The notes under the pieces are model-generated. The model saw nothing but the letters and a program-made list of their open reading frames with translations, searched no databases and was not told where the DNA came from. From Streptomyces gossypii (GTDB lineage Bacteria > Actinomycetota > Actinomycetes > Streptomycetales > Streptomycetaceae): a DNA stretch of 64,000 nt. The position numbers were made by a program, and so were the translations under genes. This document shows, piece by piece, positions 1 to 9,668 of this stretch. Location of the stretch: assembly GCF_025165795.1 (NCBI RefSeq), contig NZ_JAJAGO010000008.1, positions 310,001-374,000 of the forward strand. The letters run 5' to 3'. Positions within the stretch are counted from its first letter, which is position 1, and each line of letters begins with the position of its first letter.

Positions 1-180
1 AAGGGCCTCCCGCAGGATGTCCGCGACGCGGTCGCGGTCGCCGTCCGACGCCCGTACGTCCGCCGCCGCGGCGCGCCCCGGCTCCGCCACCGGCCCGGCG
101 ACGGGCCGGGTCTCGGGAGCCGCCCCGGCCGACTTCTCGAGGCTTGTCGCAGGGCTCTTGTCGAGCGGAGAGTCAGTCAC
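1..180 (-). CDS. DUF1707 domain protein, N-terminal part
   Basis: Only the first 60 codons are in the window; the gene continues past base 1. After about 40 low-complexity Ala/Pro/Gly residues the sequence RASDGDRDRVADILREAL begins, the typical opening of the DUF1707 (SHOCT-like) helical domain of small actinobacterial proteins of unknown role. No membrane segment is visible in this part. A TACGCT hexamer (192-187, minus strand) lies 6 nt before the GTG and no Shine-Dalgarno is present, so the mRNA is probably leaderless. It is divergent from the fumarase gene and shares a 116-bp promoter region with it. The family call rests on one motif. Confidence 0.72.
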   Translation of the reverse strand, partial: MTDSPLDKSPATSLEKSAGAAPETRPVAGPVAEPGRAAAADVRASDGDRDRVADILREAL

Positions 181-296
181 GCGCTCAGCGTACCCAGACG
201 CGATAGATCGCGACTACCCCGGATCCTCCTTTGTCACCCGCCCGTTCTACCCTTCCGTTCTGTGAGATGTGCTCACCGCCGAGAGGAAGATGTCTG

Positions 297-1994
<1,698 letters not shown>

Positions 1995-2074
1995 GGCGGT
2001 ACGGCCGGCGGCAGGGCGGCACGGCCGGCGGTGGAGCGGTACGGCCGGCGGTGGAGCGGTACGGCCGGGCGGTC
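1995..2074. repeat. four tandem 20-bp GC-rich repeats
   Basis: Four head-to-tail copies of a 20-bp unit close to GGCGGTACGGCCGGCGGTGG begin directly after the stop codon of the class I fumarase. Copies 2 to 4 differ from copy 1 at a few positions. The repeats lie upstream of the fumC promoter. Slippage during replication is the simplest origin. Confidence 0.9.
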
Positions 2075-2125
2075 GGCCGCGGGCGTGGGGAGTGAGCGTC
2101 CGGCGCGAGTGTCGGAGGCAGGCAG

Positions 2126-2131
2126 TAGATT
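2126..2131 (+). promoter_or_regulatory. minus-10 element of fumC, likely leaderless
   Basis: TAGATT ends 7 nt before the fumC ATG, so transcription would start at or next to the start codon. No Shine-Dalgarno is visible. No convincing minus-35 element is seen. Confidence 0.45.
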
Positions 2132-2138
2132 CGGGGAC

Positions 2139-3587
2139 ATGACCGATCACGCCCAGCAGGCCGGGAAGGCCGCGCACCCGGAATCCGCCGTCCCCGCCGA
2201 GCCGGGCGGCTTCCGCACGGAGCACGACTCGATGGGTGAGGTGCGGGTGCCCGCGCACGCCAAGTGGCGCGCCCAGACCCAGCGCGCGGTGGAGAACTTC
2301 CCCATCAGCGGGCAGCGGCTGGAGCGGGCGCACATCGAGGCGCTGGCCCGGATCAAGGCCGCGGCAGCCGTGGTCAACGCCGAGCTGGGCGTGCTGGACG
2401 GCGAGCTGGCCGAGGCCGTGCGCGCGGCGGCCGAGGAGGTCGCCGGGGGCCGATGGGACGAGCACTTCCCGGTCGACGTCTTCCAGACCGGCTCCGGCAC
2501 CTCGTCGAACATGAACATGAACGAGGTGGTCGCCACCCTGGCCACCGAGCGGCTGGGCGCCCCCGTCCACCCCAATGATCATGTGAACGCCAGCCAGTCG
2601 TCCAACGATGTCTTCCCCTCTTCCCTCCATATCGCGGCGACGGCGGCGGTGGCCCGCGATCTGATGCCCGCGCTGGAGCATCTCGCGGTGGCGCTGGAGC
2701 GGAAATCCGCCGAGTTCGCCTCCGTCGTGAAGTCCGGGCGTACGCACCTCATGGACGCCACCCCTGTCACCCTCGGCCAGGAGTTCGGCGGTTACGCCGC
2801 CCAGATGCGGTACGGCGTGGAGCGGCTGCGCTCCTGCCTGCACCGGCTGGCCGAGCTGCCGCTGGGCGGCACGGCGGTCGGCACCGGCATCAACACCCCG
2901 CCGGGCTTCTCGGCCGCCGTCATCGCGGAGACCGCCCGTACCACCGGCCTGCCGCTGACCGAGGCGCGCGACCACTTCGAGGCCCAGGGCGCCCGGGACG
3001 CCCTGGTGGAGACCTCCGGGCAGCTGCGTACGGTCGCGGTCGGCCTCACCAAGATCTGCAACGACCTGCGCTGGATGGCTTCCGGGCCCCGCACGGGCCT
3101 CGCCGAGATCACGCTGCCCGACCTCCAGCCTGGGTCCTCGATCATGCCGGGCAAGGTGAACCCGGTCATCCCGGAGGCCGCCCTGATGGTCGCCGCGCAG
3201 GTCACGGGAAATGACGCGACGGTGGCCGCGGCCGGTGCTGCGGGCAATTTCGAGCTCAACGTGATGCTCCCGGTGATGGCCAGGAACCTGCTGGAGTCGG
3301 TGCGCCTGCTGGCGAACGTCTCGCGGCTGCTGGCCGACCGCACGGTCGACGGCATCACGGCGAACGTCGAGCGGGCCCGCGAGTACGCCGAGTCCTCACC
3401 CTCGGTTGTCACCCCGCTCAACAGGTTCCTCGGCTATGAGAACGCCGCCGCGGTGGCGAAGAAGGCGCTCGCCGAGCGGACGACGATCCGCGAGGCGGTG
3501 CTGGGCGCGGGCCACGTCGAGCGGGGCGATCTGACCCTCGCCGAGCTGGACGAGGCGCTGGACGTGCTGGGCATGACGCGTCCATGA
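2139..3587 (+). CDS. fumC: class II fumarate hydratase
   Basis: A 482-residue class II fumarase of the aspartase/fumarase superfamily, acting in the TCA cycle as a cytosolic tetramer. The superfamily signature GSSIMPGKVN is near residues 332-341. Earlier conserved blocks include TGSGTSSNMNMNEV, NDHVNASQSSNDVFPS (substrate site) and SGRTHLMDATPVTLGQE. The ATG at 2139 is chosen because FRTEHDSMGEVRVPA, conserved at the FumC N-terminus, lies just inside it. The first 25 residues are a variable extension. It lies downstream of the class I fumarase in the same direction, with its own promoter-like hexamer, so separate regulation of the two isoenzymes is plausible. Confidence 0.96.
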   Translation: MTDHAQQAGKAAHPESAVPAEPGGFRTEHDSMGEVRVPAHAKWRAQTQRAVENFPISGQRLERAHIEALARIKAAAAVVNAELGVLDGELAEAVRAAAEEVAGGRWDEHFPVDVFQTGSGTSSNMNMNEVVATLATERLGAPVHPNDHVNASQSSNDVFPSSLHIAATAAVARDLMPALEHLAVALERKSAEFASVVKSGRTHLMDATPVTLGQEFGGYAAQMRYGVERLRSCLHRLAELPLGGTAVGTGINTPPGFSAAVIAETARTTGLPLTEARDHFEAQGARDALVETSGQLRTVAVGLTKICNDLRWMASGPRTGLAEITLPDLQPGSSIMPGKVNPVIPEAALMVAAQVTGNDATVAAAGAAGNFELNVMLPVMARNLLESVRLLANVSRLLADRTVDGITANVERAREYAESSPSVVTPLNRFLGYENAAAVAKKALAERTTIREAVLGAGHVERGDLTLAELDEALDVLGMTRP

Positions 3588-3741
3588 GCCGCTGCCTGTG
3601 CGGGAGGCGGCACTCCGGGCACCGGGGTGCCGCGGCGGCGCAGTATCGCAATCGGCCGGACGACGTGCCGTGCCCGCTCTCTTTCCGCACCCGAACGGGT
3701 GCCCTGCGGCACAGGTCACGGCGGTCGCGTACGGGTCCAAC

Positions 3742-3747
3742 TAGGCT
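3742..3747 (+). promoter_or_regulatory. minus-10 element, likely leaderless transcript
   Basis: TAGGCT ends 6 nt before the ATG of the DUF402 gene and there is no ribosome binding site. This is the spacing expected for a leaderless mRNA. The minus-35 region does not match consensus. Confidence 0.45.
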
Positions 3748-3753
3748 CTGCCC

Positions 3754-4536
3754 ATGACAGCGGACACGGTGGACCCCCGGGCGAGCGGTCCGGGCGATCC
3801 CCCCGGCGATTCCCCGGGCACCCGCTGGGCGCCCGGAGAGCAGATCCTGTGGCGCTACCGTGCCAACGGCTCCCGGTATCCGCACATCTGCCGGCCCGTG
3901 ACCGTCGTCCAGGACACCCCGGCGCTGCTGGCGGTCTGGCTCGCTCCCGGTACCGCCTGCGTCAAACCGGAGCTGGCGGACGGCACCCCGCTGCACCTGG
4001 AGCCGCTGTCCACCCGCTATACGAAGCCGCGCACCACCGCCCTGTCGTGGTGGAGGGGCACGGGGGTGCTGAAGCTGGCCCGCCCCGGTGACGCCTGGTC
4101 GGTGTGGCTGTTCTGGGACGGCGACTGGCGGTTCAAGAACTACTACGTGAATCTGGAGGAGCCGCACAGACGCTGGGCGGGCGGCATCGATTCCGAGGAC
4201 CACTTCCTCGATATCGCGGTGTCCTCGGACGGCCGCTGGGAGCTGCTCGACGAGGACGAGTTCGAGCAGGCCCAGCTCGCCGGGCTGATGGACGAGGCAC
4301 AGGCGGAGCGGGTACGGGCGGCGGGCCGTGCGGCGGTCGAGGCGATCCGCGCTTGGCGCCCGCCTTTCCCGGACGGCTGGGAGCACTGGCGTCCGGACCC
4401 GCACTGGGCGGTGCCGCCGCTTCCGGACGACTGGGACCGCGACCCGGCGGCCATGGAACGCACAGGGCCGCGCGGAGCGGGCGGACGGCCCGGCAAGCCT
4501 TTCGTGCCCGCGCCGGCGGAAAGGTCCGAACCATGA
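3754..4536 (+). CDS. DUF402 domain protein
   Basis: A 260-residue cytosolic protein with the DUF402 fold at about residues 60-190; the block WRFKNYYVNLEEPHRRW followed by IDSEDHFLDI and LLDEDEFEQA is typical. DUF402 proteins include nucleoside-diphosphate phosphatases and RNA-binding relatives, but which activity this one has cannot be told. The N-terminus (residues 1-25) and C-terminus (about 215-260, Pro/Arg/Gly-rich) look disordered. It stands alone after fumC, 166 bp downstream. That gap holds a short GGCAC/GTGCC stem that could end fumC transcription, then the minus-10 element of this gene. Confidence 0.8.
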   Translation: MTADTVDPRASGPGDPPGDSPGTRWAPGEQILWRYRANGSRYPHICRPVTVVQDTPALLAVWLAPGTACVKPELADGTPLHLEPLSTRYTKPRTTALSWWRGTGVLKLARPGDAWSVWLFWDGDWRFKNYYVNLEEPHRRWAGGIDSEDHFLDIAVSSDGRWELLDEDEFEQAQLAGLMDEAQAERVRAAGRAAVEAIRAWRPPFPDGWEHWRPDPHWAVPPLPDDWDRDPAAMERTGPRGAGGRPGKPFVPAPAERSEP

Positions 4537-4580
4537 GGGGCCTCGTCGATCACAGCCGGGCGACAACCTCACTGCACCTC

Positions 4581-4611
4581 TTGATGCGGACCCCTGGAGG
4601 AAACGTAGGAT
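4581..4611 (+). promoter_or_regulatory. promoter of the methyltransferase gene
   Basis: TTGATG (4581-4586) and TAGGAT (4606-4611) are separated by 19 bp, resembling a Streptomyces HrdB-type promoter. The start codon is 78 nt downstream of the minus-10 element. Confidence 0.5.
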
Positions 4612-4689
4612 CAACCTCCGGAAGAAAGCTGCTGCACAACTCCCTTCCCCTCTCGGGGACTTGGCATGTGGCCAGAGAGGAGCCCGCAC

Positions 4690-5370
4690 ATGGGCAGCAC
4701 TGACGGACCGGGAGCGTACGATGAGTACGACCGGTCCGAGTTGGATCGTAGCGGTCAGGCCGAGGCCTTCGACGCGATCGGTGACCGCTATGACGACGCC
4801 TTCCCGCACAAGGAGGGCCAGCTCATCGCGGGCGCCTGGCTCGCGAAGCAGCTGCCCGCGGGCTCGCGCGTACTCGATCTGGGCTGTGGTACCGGGCTTC
4901 CCACGGCCCGTCAGCTCGTCGACGCCGGACACCATGTCGTCGGCACGGACCTCTCCCCCGTCATGCTGGAGCTGTGTCATCGCAACGTTCCGGAAGCAGA
5001 GTTCCACCGCGTCGACATCGCCGATATGGAGCGCCGGGAACTCGGTCCGTTCGACGGTGTCGCCGCCTTCTTCTCGCTGCTGATGCTCCCGCAGGTGGAG
5101 ATCCCGTACGCACTGCGTATGCTCCACGGTCAGCTGCGTCCGGGTGCCCCGATAGCGCTGGGAATGGTGGAAGCGGATGTGAACGATTTCTCGATACCGT
5201 TCCTGGGTAACACGATCCGGGTGTCCGGATATCTTCGGGACGATTTGCGCCGGATCGTACTCGATGCGGGCTTCGAGATCGCGGGGGAGGAATCCTATGC
5301 CTTTGCCCCGGCCAGCACGGAAGTACCACCAGAGATCCAGCTCTTCCTGCACTGCAGACGACGCCCCTAG
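4690..5370 (+). CDS. class I SAM-dependent methyltransferase
   Basis: A 226-residue methyltransferase of the Rossmann-fold class. Motif I is VLDLGCGTGLPT (about residues 57-68, SAM binding), followed by the acidic end of strand 2 in VVGTDLSPVML and the motif II/III region FDGVAAFFSLLMLP. The substrate cannot be predicted; small-molecule methyltransferases look like this. The ATG at 4690 is preceded by AGAGAGGAG with 7-nt spacing; an upstream in-frame ATG at 4666 has no ribosome binding site. The gene has its own promoter-like sequence. An imperfect GC stem overlaps and follows the stop codon, so it is probably monocistronic. Confidence 0.88.
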   Translation: MGSTDGPGAYDEYDRSELDRSGQAEAFDAIGDRYDDAFPHKEGQLIAGAWLAKQLPAGSRVLDLGCGTGLPTARQLVDAGHHVVGTDLSPVMLELCHRNVPEAEFHRVDIADMERRELGPFDGVAAFFSLLMLPQVEIPYALRMLHGQLRPGAPIALGMVEADVNDFSIPFLGNTIRVSGYLRDDLRRIVLDAGFEIAGEESYAFAPASTEVPPEIQLFLHCRRRP

Positions 5371-5698
5371 GGGGCGCCGTCGAAGTCCCTCCCCCTGGGC
5401 CTGGCGGCCCGGGAGGTACCCGCTTTGCTCGCGGCGCCTGGCACACGTCCGCTGCGTTGTCGAATCATCCGAGTAGCCAACTACGAGGAGGCTCCTCCGC
5501 CTTGCAGCCGCACGCACCATGCTCCCCCTGGCTCCGCCGGGAGGTGCCCTCTGCGAGCATCGCCCTCCGAGGGGGTGCGCCCCGGGCCGCCAAGGCCCGG
5601 GGGGAGGACGGCGCCATTTTGACGACACCCCCCAGGCCGCGAGCGCCAAGCTCTGGGTGCGCCCGACGCGCAGCCCCGGACGGACGGAAACCCAACGC
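5371..5698. repeat. intergenic region with nested stem-loops, probable dispersed repeat
   Basis: This 328-bp gap holds no convincing gene. It is rich in inverted repeats: a broad imperfect stem bounded by GCTGC (5451-5455) and GCAGC (5504-5508), and a perfect stem CCCCGGGCC / GGCCCGGGG (5580-5602) with a 5-nt loop. From memory, closely similar intergenic sequences occur near many Streptomyces genes, so this may be a dispersed repeat family. Only one copy is seen in the window. It could also act as terminator for the methyltransferase gene. Confidence 0.5.
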
Positions 5699-8113
5699 GT
5701 GACGGAGCACGAATCGCCTGCGGCGAGCAGAGCCGAACCGCCGAACCCTTCGACGGGACCGAGCAGCGGCGAGAAGGAGCCGGGCGGCGCCGCCGACCTG
5801 CCGCCGCCGGGCCGGGAGGAGGCGGCGCACGCCGCTGTGCCCGACCCTCGTGAGCAGAAGGCCTCCCCCACCCGGGGCAACGGCCGGCGGCGCGGGGCGG
5901 ACACCGTCGATGCGCCTGCCGCCGAGGCGCCCGCTCCTGACGCCCCCTCCCCCGGCGCGGGGCGCCCGTCGGGCGACGGGCCGCAGAAGCGTGCCGGACG
6001 CGGGTCGCGGGGCGGATCAAGCGCTGCGAAGCGCGCTTCGAAGCCACCGGCGAAGAGCGGGGCCAAACCCACTGGCAAGGCTGCGGGCAAGACTGCGGAC
6101 AAACCCGCCGCCAAGCCCACCTCCAAGCCCACGGCCAAACCCGCCTCCAAGCCCACGGCCCGGAACACCGGACAGGGCACGGCGAAGAGCGCGGCCAAGA
6201 ACGCTGACAGGAGCGGTGCCCACGAGCCGGTCGATCCCGACCCCGGAGCCGCCACCCGGCGGCGCAGACCGGGCCCCCACCCGCCGGAGGACCCCGCCGC
6301 ACCCCCGCCCGGCGCGCTCGCCCCACCCGCGGGCACGGCCGTGGCGCTGACGGGACCCACATCCGCCGAGGCGGGCGAGAGTGCCGAGCGCGAGCGCCGG
6401 GGCGGTGACCGGCTGCGCTTCGTCGGCGCCGCGACCCGGCGCATCGCACGCGGTGTCGACCTGGACGAGACCGTGCTCGGGCTGTGCCGGGCCAGCGTGC
6501 CCGCGTACTCCGACGCGATCCTCGTCTATCTGAGCGACCCGCTGCCCGTGGGCGACGAGCGTCCGGTCAGTCCGGTCGTACTGCGGCTGCGGCGCAGCGA
6601 CCGCATTCCGGAGGAGCGCAGGGGCAGCGGGCTGCCGCTTGTCGGTCCGGCCCGGGGGGACTCGACGGGAGAGAGCGCGGCGGAGCACACCGAGGTACGG
6701 CCGGGCGGTCCACTCGCCGAGGTGCTGCGCGGCGTCCGCCCCGTCTTCGCCGAATCCGACGCGGCCAACGCCGCCCTGCCCGAACTGCTGGGCTCTGGGT
6801 GTGACATCCCGGAGGGCTACCGCGCGATCCTCGCCCCACTGCGCGGGCGGCGGCGCGTCATCGGGGCGGCGGTCTTCCTGCGCCGCCCGGAGCGCCCCGC
6901 CTTCGACGCGGAGGATCTGCTCGTCGCCGCGCAGCTCGCCACCCACACCGCGCTCGGTGTGGACAAGGCGGTGCTGTACGGGCGCGAGGCGTACATCGCC
7001 GACGAGCTCCAGCGGACGATGCTCCCCGACGCCCTGCCGCAGCCCACCGGCTGCACCCTGGCCAGCCGCTATCTGCCCGCGGCCGAGACCGCCCGGGTCG
7101 GCGGCGACTGGTACGACGCGATCCCGCTGCCCGGCAGCCGGGTGGCGCTGGTCGTCGGCGATGTCATGGGCCATTCGATGACCTCGGCCGCGATCATGGG
7201 TCAGCTGCGGACGACGGCGCAGACCCTCGCCGGTCTCGACCTGCCGCCGCAGGAGGTGCTGCACCACCTCGACGAGCAGGCCCAGCGGCTCGGCAGCGAC
7301 CGCATGGCCACCTGTCTGTACGCGGTCTACGACCCCGTCGCCCACCGCATCCTGATCGCGAACGCGGGCCATCCACCGCCCGTACTGCTGCACCGGGACG
7401 GCCGGGCAGAGGTGCTGCGGATACCGGCGGGTGCGCCGATCGGCGTCGGCGGAGTCGACTTCGAGGCGGTCGAGCTCGACGCGCCCGAGGGGGCCACGCT
7501 GATTCTCTACACGGACGGGCTCGTCGAGTCGCGGACCCGCGATGTGTGGACGGGTATCGACTTCCTGCGCCAGAAGCTGGCGGAGACGGCACGGCTTACC
7601 CGTCCGGGTACGGCGCCGCCGCTGGAGCCCTTGTGCGACGAGGTGCTGGACATCCTCGGGCCCGGGGACCGCGACGACGACATCGCGTTGCTGGCCGCCC
7701 GCTTCGACGGGATAACCCCCAGCGATGTCGCGTACTGGTATCTGGACCCGCGTGCCCAGACCGCGGGACAGGCCCGGCGGCTGGCGCGGCGCGCACTGGC
7801 GCGCTGGGGCCTTGAGGAGCTGACCGACGCGGCCGAACTGCTGGTCAGTGAGGTGGTGACCAACGCGGTGCGGTATGCCGAACGCCCGATCACGCTGCGG
7901 CTGCTGCGGACGGACATGCTCCGCTGCGAGGTCGGCGACGATGTGCCGCAGTTGCCCAGACTGCGGCAGGCGCGGGCGACCGACGAGGGCGGACGCGGCC
8001 TGTATCTGGTCAATCGCATCGCGAGCCGCTGGGGTGCCACCCGCCTGTCGACGGGCAAGGTCGTCTGGTTCGAACTGGCACTGCCCTCGGGGTCGTCCGC
8101 CCAGCAGCCCTAG
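5699..8113 (+). CDS. PP2C/SpoIIE phosphatase with GAF and anti-sigma kinase-like domains
   Basis: An 804-residue signalling protein, likely dephosphorylating an anti-sigma antagonist. Residues 1 to about 215 are disordered and basic, with Lys-Pro-Ala repeats at about 110-175 (nt 6029-6220). A GAF-like sensor domain follows (about 230-430), then a SpoIIE-type PP2C domain with GGDWYDAIPL, VVGDVMGHSM, ANAGHPPP, LYTDGLVE and the metal-binding DDIALLAARF. The C-terminal 130 residues form a HATPase_c domain of RsbW type (LLVSEVVTNAVRYAE, EGGRGLYLVNRIASRWG). Phosphatase and kinase-like modules are thus in one chain. The GTG at 5699 follows ACGGAAA by 8 nt. The frame is open upstream to 5519, but that part lies in the repeat-rich gap. 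Confidence 0.88.
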   Translation: MTEHESPAASRAEPPNPSTGPSSGEKEPGGAADLPPPGREEAAHAAVPDPREQKASPTRGNGRRRGADTVDAPAAEAPAPDAPSPGAGRPSGDGPQKRAGRGSRGGSSAAKRASKPPAKSGAKPTGKAAGKTADKPAAKPTSKPTAKPASKPTARNTGQGTAKSAAKNADRSGAHEPVDPDPGAATRRRRPGPHPPEDPAAPPPGALAPPAGTAVALTGPTSAEAGESAERERRGGDRLRFVGAATRRIARGVDLDETVLGLCRASVPAYSDAILVYLSDPLPVGDERPVSPVVLRLRRSDRIPEERRGSGLPLVGPARGDSTGESAAEHTEVRPGGPLAEVLRGVRPVFAESDAANAALPELLGSGCDIPEGYRAILAPLRGRRRVIGAAVFLRRPERPAFDAEDLLVAAQLATHTALGVDKAVLYGREAYIADELQRTMLPDALPQPTGCTLASRYLPAAETARVGGDWYDAIPLPGSRVALVVGDVMGHSMTSAAIMGQLRTTAQTLAGLDLPPQEVLHHLDEQAQRLGSDRMATCLYAVYDPVAHRILIANAGHPPPVLLHRDGRAEVLRIPAGAPIGVGGVDFEAVELDAPEGATLILYTDGLVESRTRDVWTGIDFLRQKLAETARLTRPGTAPPLEPLCDEVLDILGPGDRDDDIALLAARFDGITPSDVAYWYLDPRAQTAGQARRLARRALARWGLEELTDAAELLVSEVVTNAVRYAERPITLRLLRTDMLRCEVGDDVPQLPRLRQARATDEGGRGLYLVNRIASRWGATRLSTGKVVWFELALPSGSSAQQP

Positions 8114-8140
8114 GCAGACCCCAGCCGCAGTCCGCACATA

Positions 8141-8178
8141 CCGCCCGGTGCCCCACCCGCCTGTGGGGCACCGGGCGG
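8141..8178 (+). terminator. intrinsic terminator-like stem-loop
   Basis: A perfect 16-bp GC-rich stem with a 6-nt loop lies 28 bp after the stop codon of the SpoIIE-type phosphatase gene. There is no U-tract, as is usual in Streptomyces. The rest of the 344-bp gap before padR shows nothing else until the operator at 8419. Confidence 0.75.
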
Positions 8179-8418
8179 ACTGGCTCCTGGCCGCGTTCGG
8201 GGACGCCGGGATCGCGCTGTCCGTCGGCGAGGCGCTCGCGGCGGGACGCCGCCTGAAGTCACCCCGCACAGCGCTGTGAAGTGCCCGTCCCGGCACTCTT
8301 CACCGGCACTCCCCGGGCGGCGTCTGTGCAGGTCGTGTTTCACGCCCCTCCCGCAGGCCCGTACCCGCACCCGCTGAACCGCCGCTGAACGCGGCGGCCG
8401 GGCAGCCGCACATCGCAC

Positions 8419-8451
8419 GTATACACCAGGTGTATACCCATGGTGTATAGT
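8419..8451 (+). promoter_or_regulatory. padR operator and overlapping minus-10 element
   Basis: A perfect 19-bp palindrome, GTATACACC-A-GGTGTATAC (8419-8437), is followed by a third GGTGTATA half-site (8442-8449). The third half-site overlaps TATAGT (8446-8451), which ends 6 nt before the padR ATG. A regulator bound here would cover the promoter, and the transcript would be leaderless. Autoregulation by the PadR protein is the natural reading. Confidence 0.7.
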
Positions 8452-8457
8452 CCCCGC

Positions 8458-8982
8458 ATGTCCATCAGCCATACACTCCTCGGGCTTCTCGAATCCGGAC
8501 CTCGTCACGGATACGACCTCAAGCGCACGTTCGACCAGCGGTTCGGCCACGACCGGCAGCTGCACTACGGGCAGGTCTACTCGACAATGTCCCGCCTGCT
8601 GAAGAACGGGCTCGTCGAGGTCGACGGCATCGAGGCGGGCGGCGGCCCCGAGCGAAAGCGGTACGCGATCACCGACGCCGGCGTCACCGACGTCGAGCAG
8701 TGGCTCGCCAGTCCCGAGAAGCCCGAGCCGTATTTGCAGAGCGTCCTCTACACCAAGGTCGTGCTCGCCCTGCTCACCGGGCGGGACGCGGCCGAGCTGC
8801 TCGACACCCAGCGCGCCGAACACCTGCGGCTGATGCGTGAGCTGACCCGCCGCAAGAAGGACGGCGATCTCGCTGATCAGCTCGTCTGCGACCACGCGCT
8901 CTTCCATCTCGAAGCGGACCTGCGCTGGCTGGAGACCGCCGCCGCCCGCCTCGACCGGCTCGCGAACGTGGTGCGCGGATGA
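8458..8982 (+). CDS. PadR family transcriptional regulator
   Basis: A 174-residue PadR-family repressor. The N-terminal winged helix (ISHTLLGLLESGPRHGYDLK, then GQVYSTMSRLLKNGLVE) binds DNA; the C-terminal helical part (about 95-174) gives dimerisation. Members usually control an adjacent transporter and respond to toxic small molecules. The stop overlaps the start of the ABC ATPase gene (ATGA), and that gene overlaps the permease gene in the same way, so the three are one operon. The operator palindrome in front of the gene suggests it represses its own operon. The ATG at 8458 is preferred because the conserved helix begins directly after it and the minus-10 spacing fits. Confidence 0.92.
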   Translation: MSISHTLLGLLESGPRHGYDLKRTFDQRFGHDRQLHYGQVYSTMSRLLKNGLVEVDGIEAGGGPERKRYAITDAGVTDVEQWLASPEKPEPYLQSVLYTKVVLALLTGRDAAELLDTQRAEHLRLMRELTRRKKDGDLADQLVCDHALFHLEADLRWLETAAARLDRLANVVRG

Positions 8983-9668
8983 CGGCCTCGACGAGTGCGC
9001 TGCTCACCGCGAGCGGGCTGCACAAGACCTACGGCAGCACCCCCGCCCTGGCCGGGGCCGACTTCGTCATCCATCCGGGTGAAGTCGTAGCCGTGATGGG
9101 CCCTTCCGGTTCCGGGAAATCCACACTGCTGCACTGTCTGGCGGGCATCGTGCCGCCCGACTCCGGCACCGTGCACTACCGGGGCAAGGAGCTCTCCGCC
9201 CTGTCGGATGCCCGGCGCAGCGCGCTCCGCCGTGCCGACTTCGGCTTCGTCTTCCAGTTCGGCCAGCTGGTGCCGGAGCTGACCTGCACGGAGAATGTCG
9301 CCCTGCCGCTGCGGCTGGTCGGCGTCGGCCGCAAGGAGGCCGAGTCCCGTGCCACCCGCTGGCTGGAGCGGCTGGAGATCGACGACGTGCGGCACCACCG
9401 GCCCGGTCAGATGTCCGGCGGCCAGGGCCAGCGGGTGGCGATCGCCCGTGCGCTGGTCGGTGCCCCGAGCGTGATCTTCGCCGACGAGCCGACCGGCGCG
9501 CTGGACTCCCTCAACGGCGAGCGCGTCATGGGCCTGCTGACGGACGCCGCCCGTGAGACCCGCGCGGCCGTCGTGCTGGTGACCCACGAGTCGCGGGTCG
9601 CCGCGTACTCCGACCGCGAGGTCATCGTCCGGGACGGCAGGGCACGGGACATGGCGGGTGCCGTATGA
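8979..9668 (+). CDS. ABC transporter ATP-binding protein
   Basis: A 229-residue ATPase of the MacB/LolD-like class that drives FtsX-type permeases. Walker A is GPSGSGKST (residues 41-49), the Q-loop is in FVFQFGQLVPELT, the signature is MSGGQGQR, Walker B is VIFADEP followed by TGALDS, and the switch His is in VLVTHES. It overlaps padR upstream and the permease downstream by 4 nt each, indicating translational coupling. The pair most likely exports a peptide, lipid or drug, or works as a mechanotransmitter; the substrate is unknown. Confidence 0.95.
   Translation: MTASTSALLTASGLHKTYGSTPALAGADFVIHPGEVVAVMGPSGSGKSTLLHCLAGIVPPDSGTVHYRGKELSALSDARRSALRRADFGFVFQFGQLVPELTCTENVALPLRLVGVGRKEAESRATRWLERLEIDDVRHHRPGQMSGGQGQRVAIARALVGAPSVIFADEPTGALDSLNGERVMGLLTDAARETRAAVVLVTHESRVAAYSDREVIVRDGRARDMAGAV

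Noticed and set aside
5519..5698. 60-residue N-terminal extension of the SpoIIE-type phosphatase
   Set aside because: The frame is open, but it passes through the stem-loop-rich intergenic element and has no ribosome binding site. GTG at 5699 has one.
3418..6444. 1008-codon open frame on the minus strand
   Set aside because: It is antisense to fumC, DUF402, the methyltransferase and part of the phosphatase, crosses their intergenic gaps, and shows no domain. It is a GC-driven shadow frame.
8110..8907. 265-codon open frame on the minus strand over padR
   Set aside because: It is antisense to padR and covers its operator and the preceding terminator. No domain is visible.
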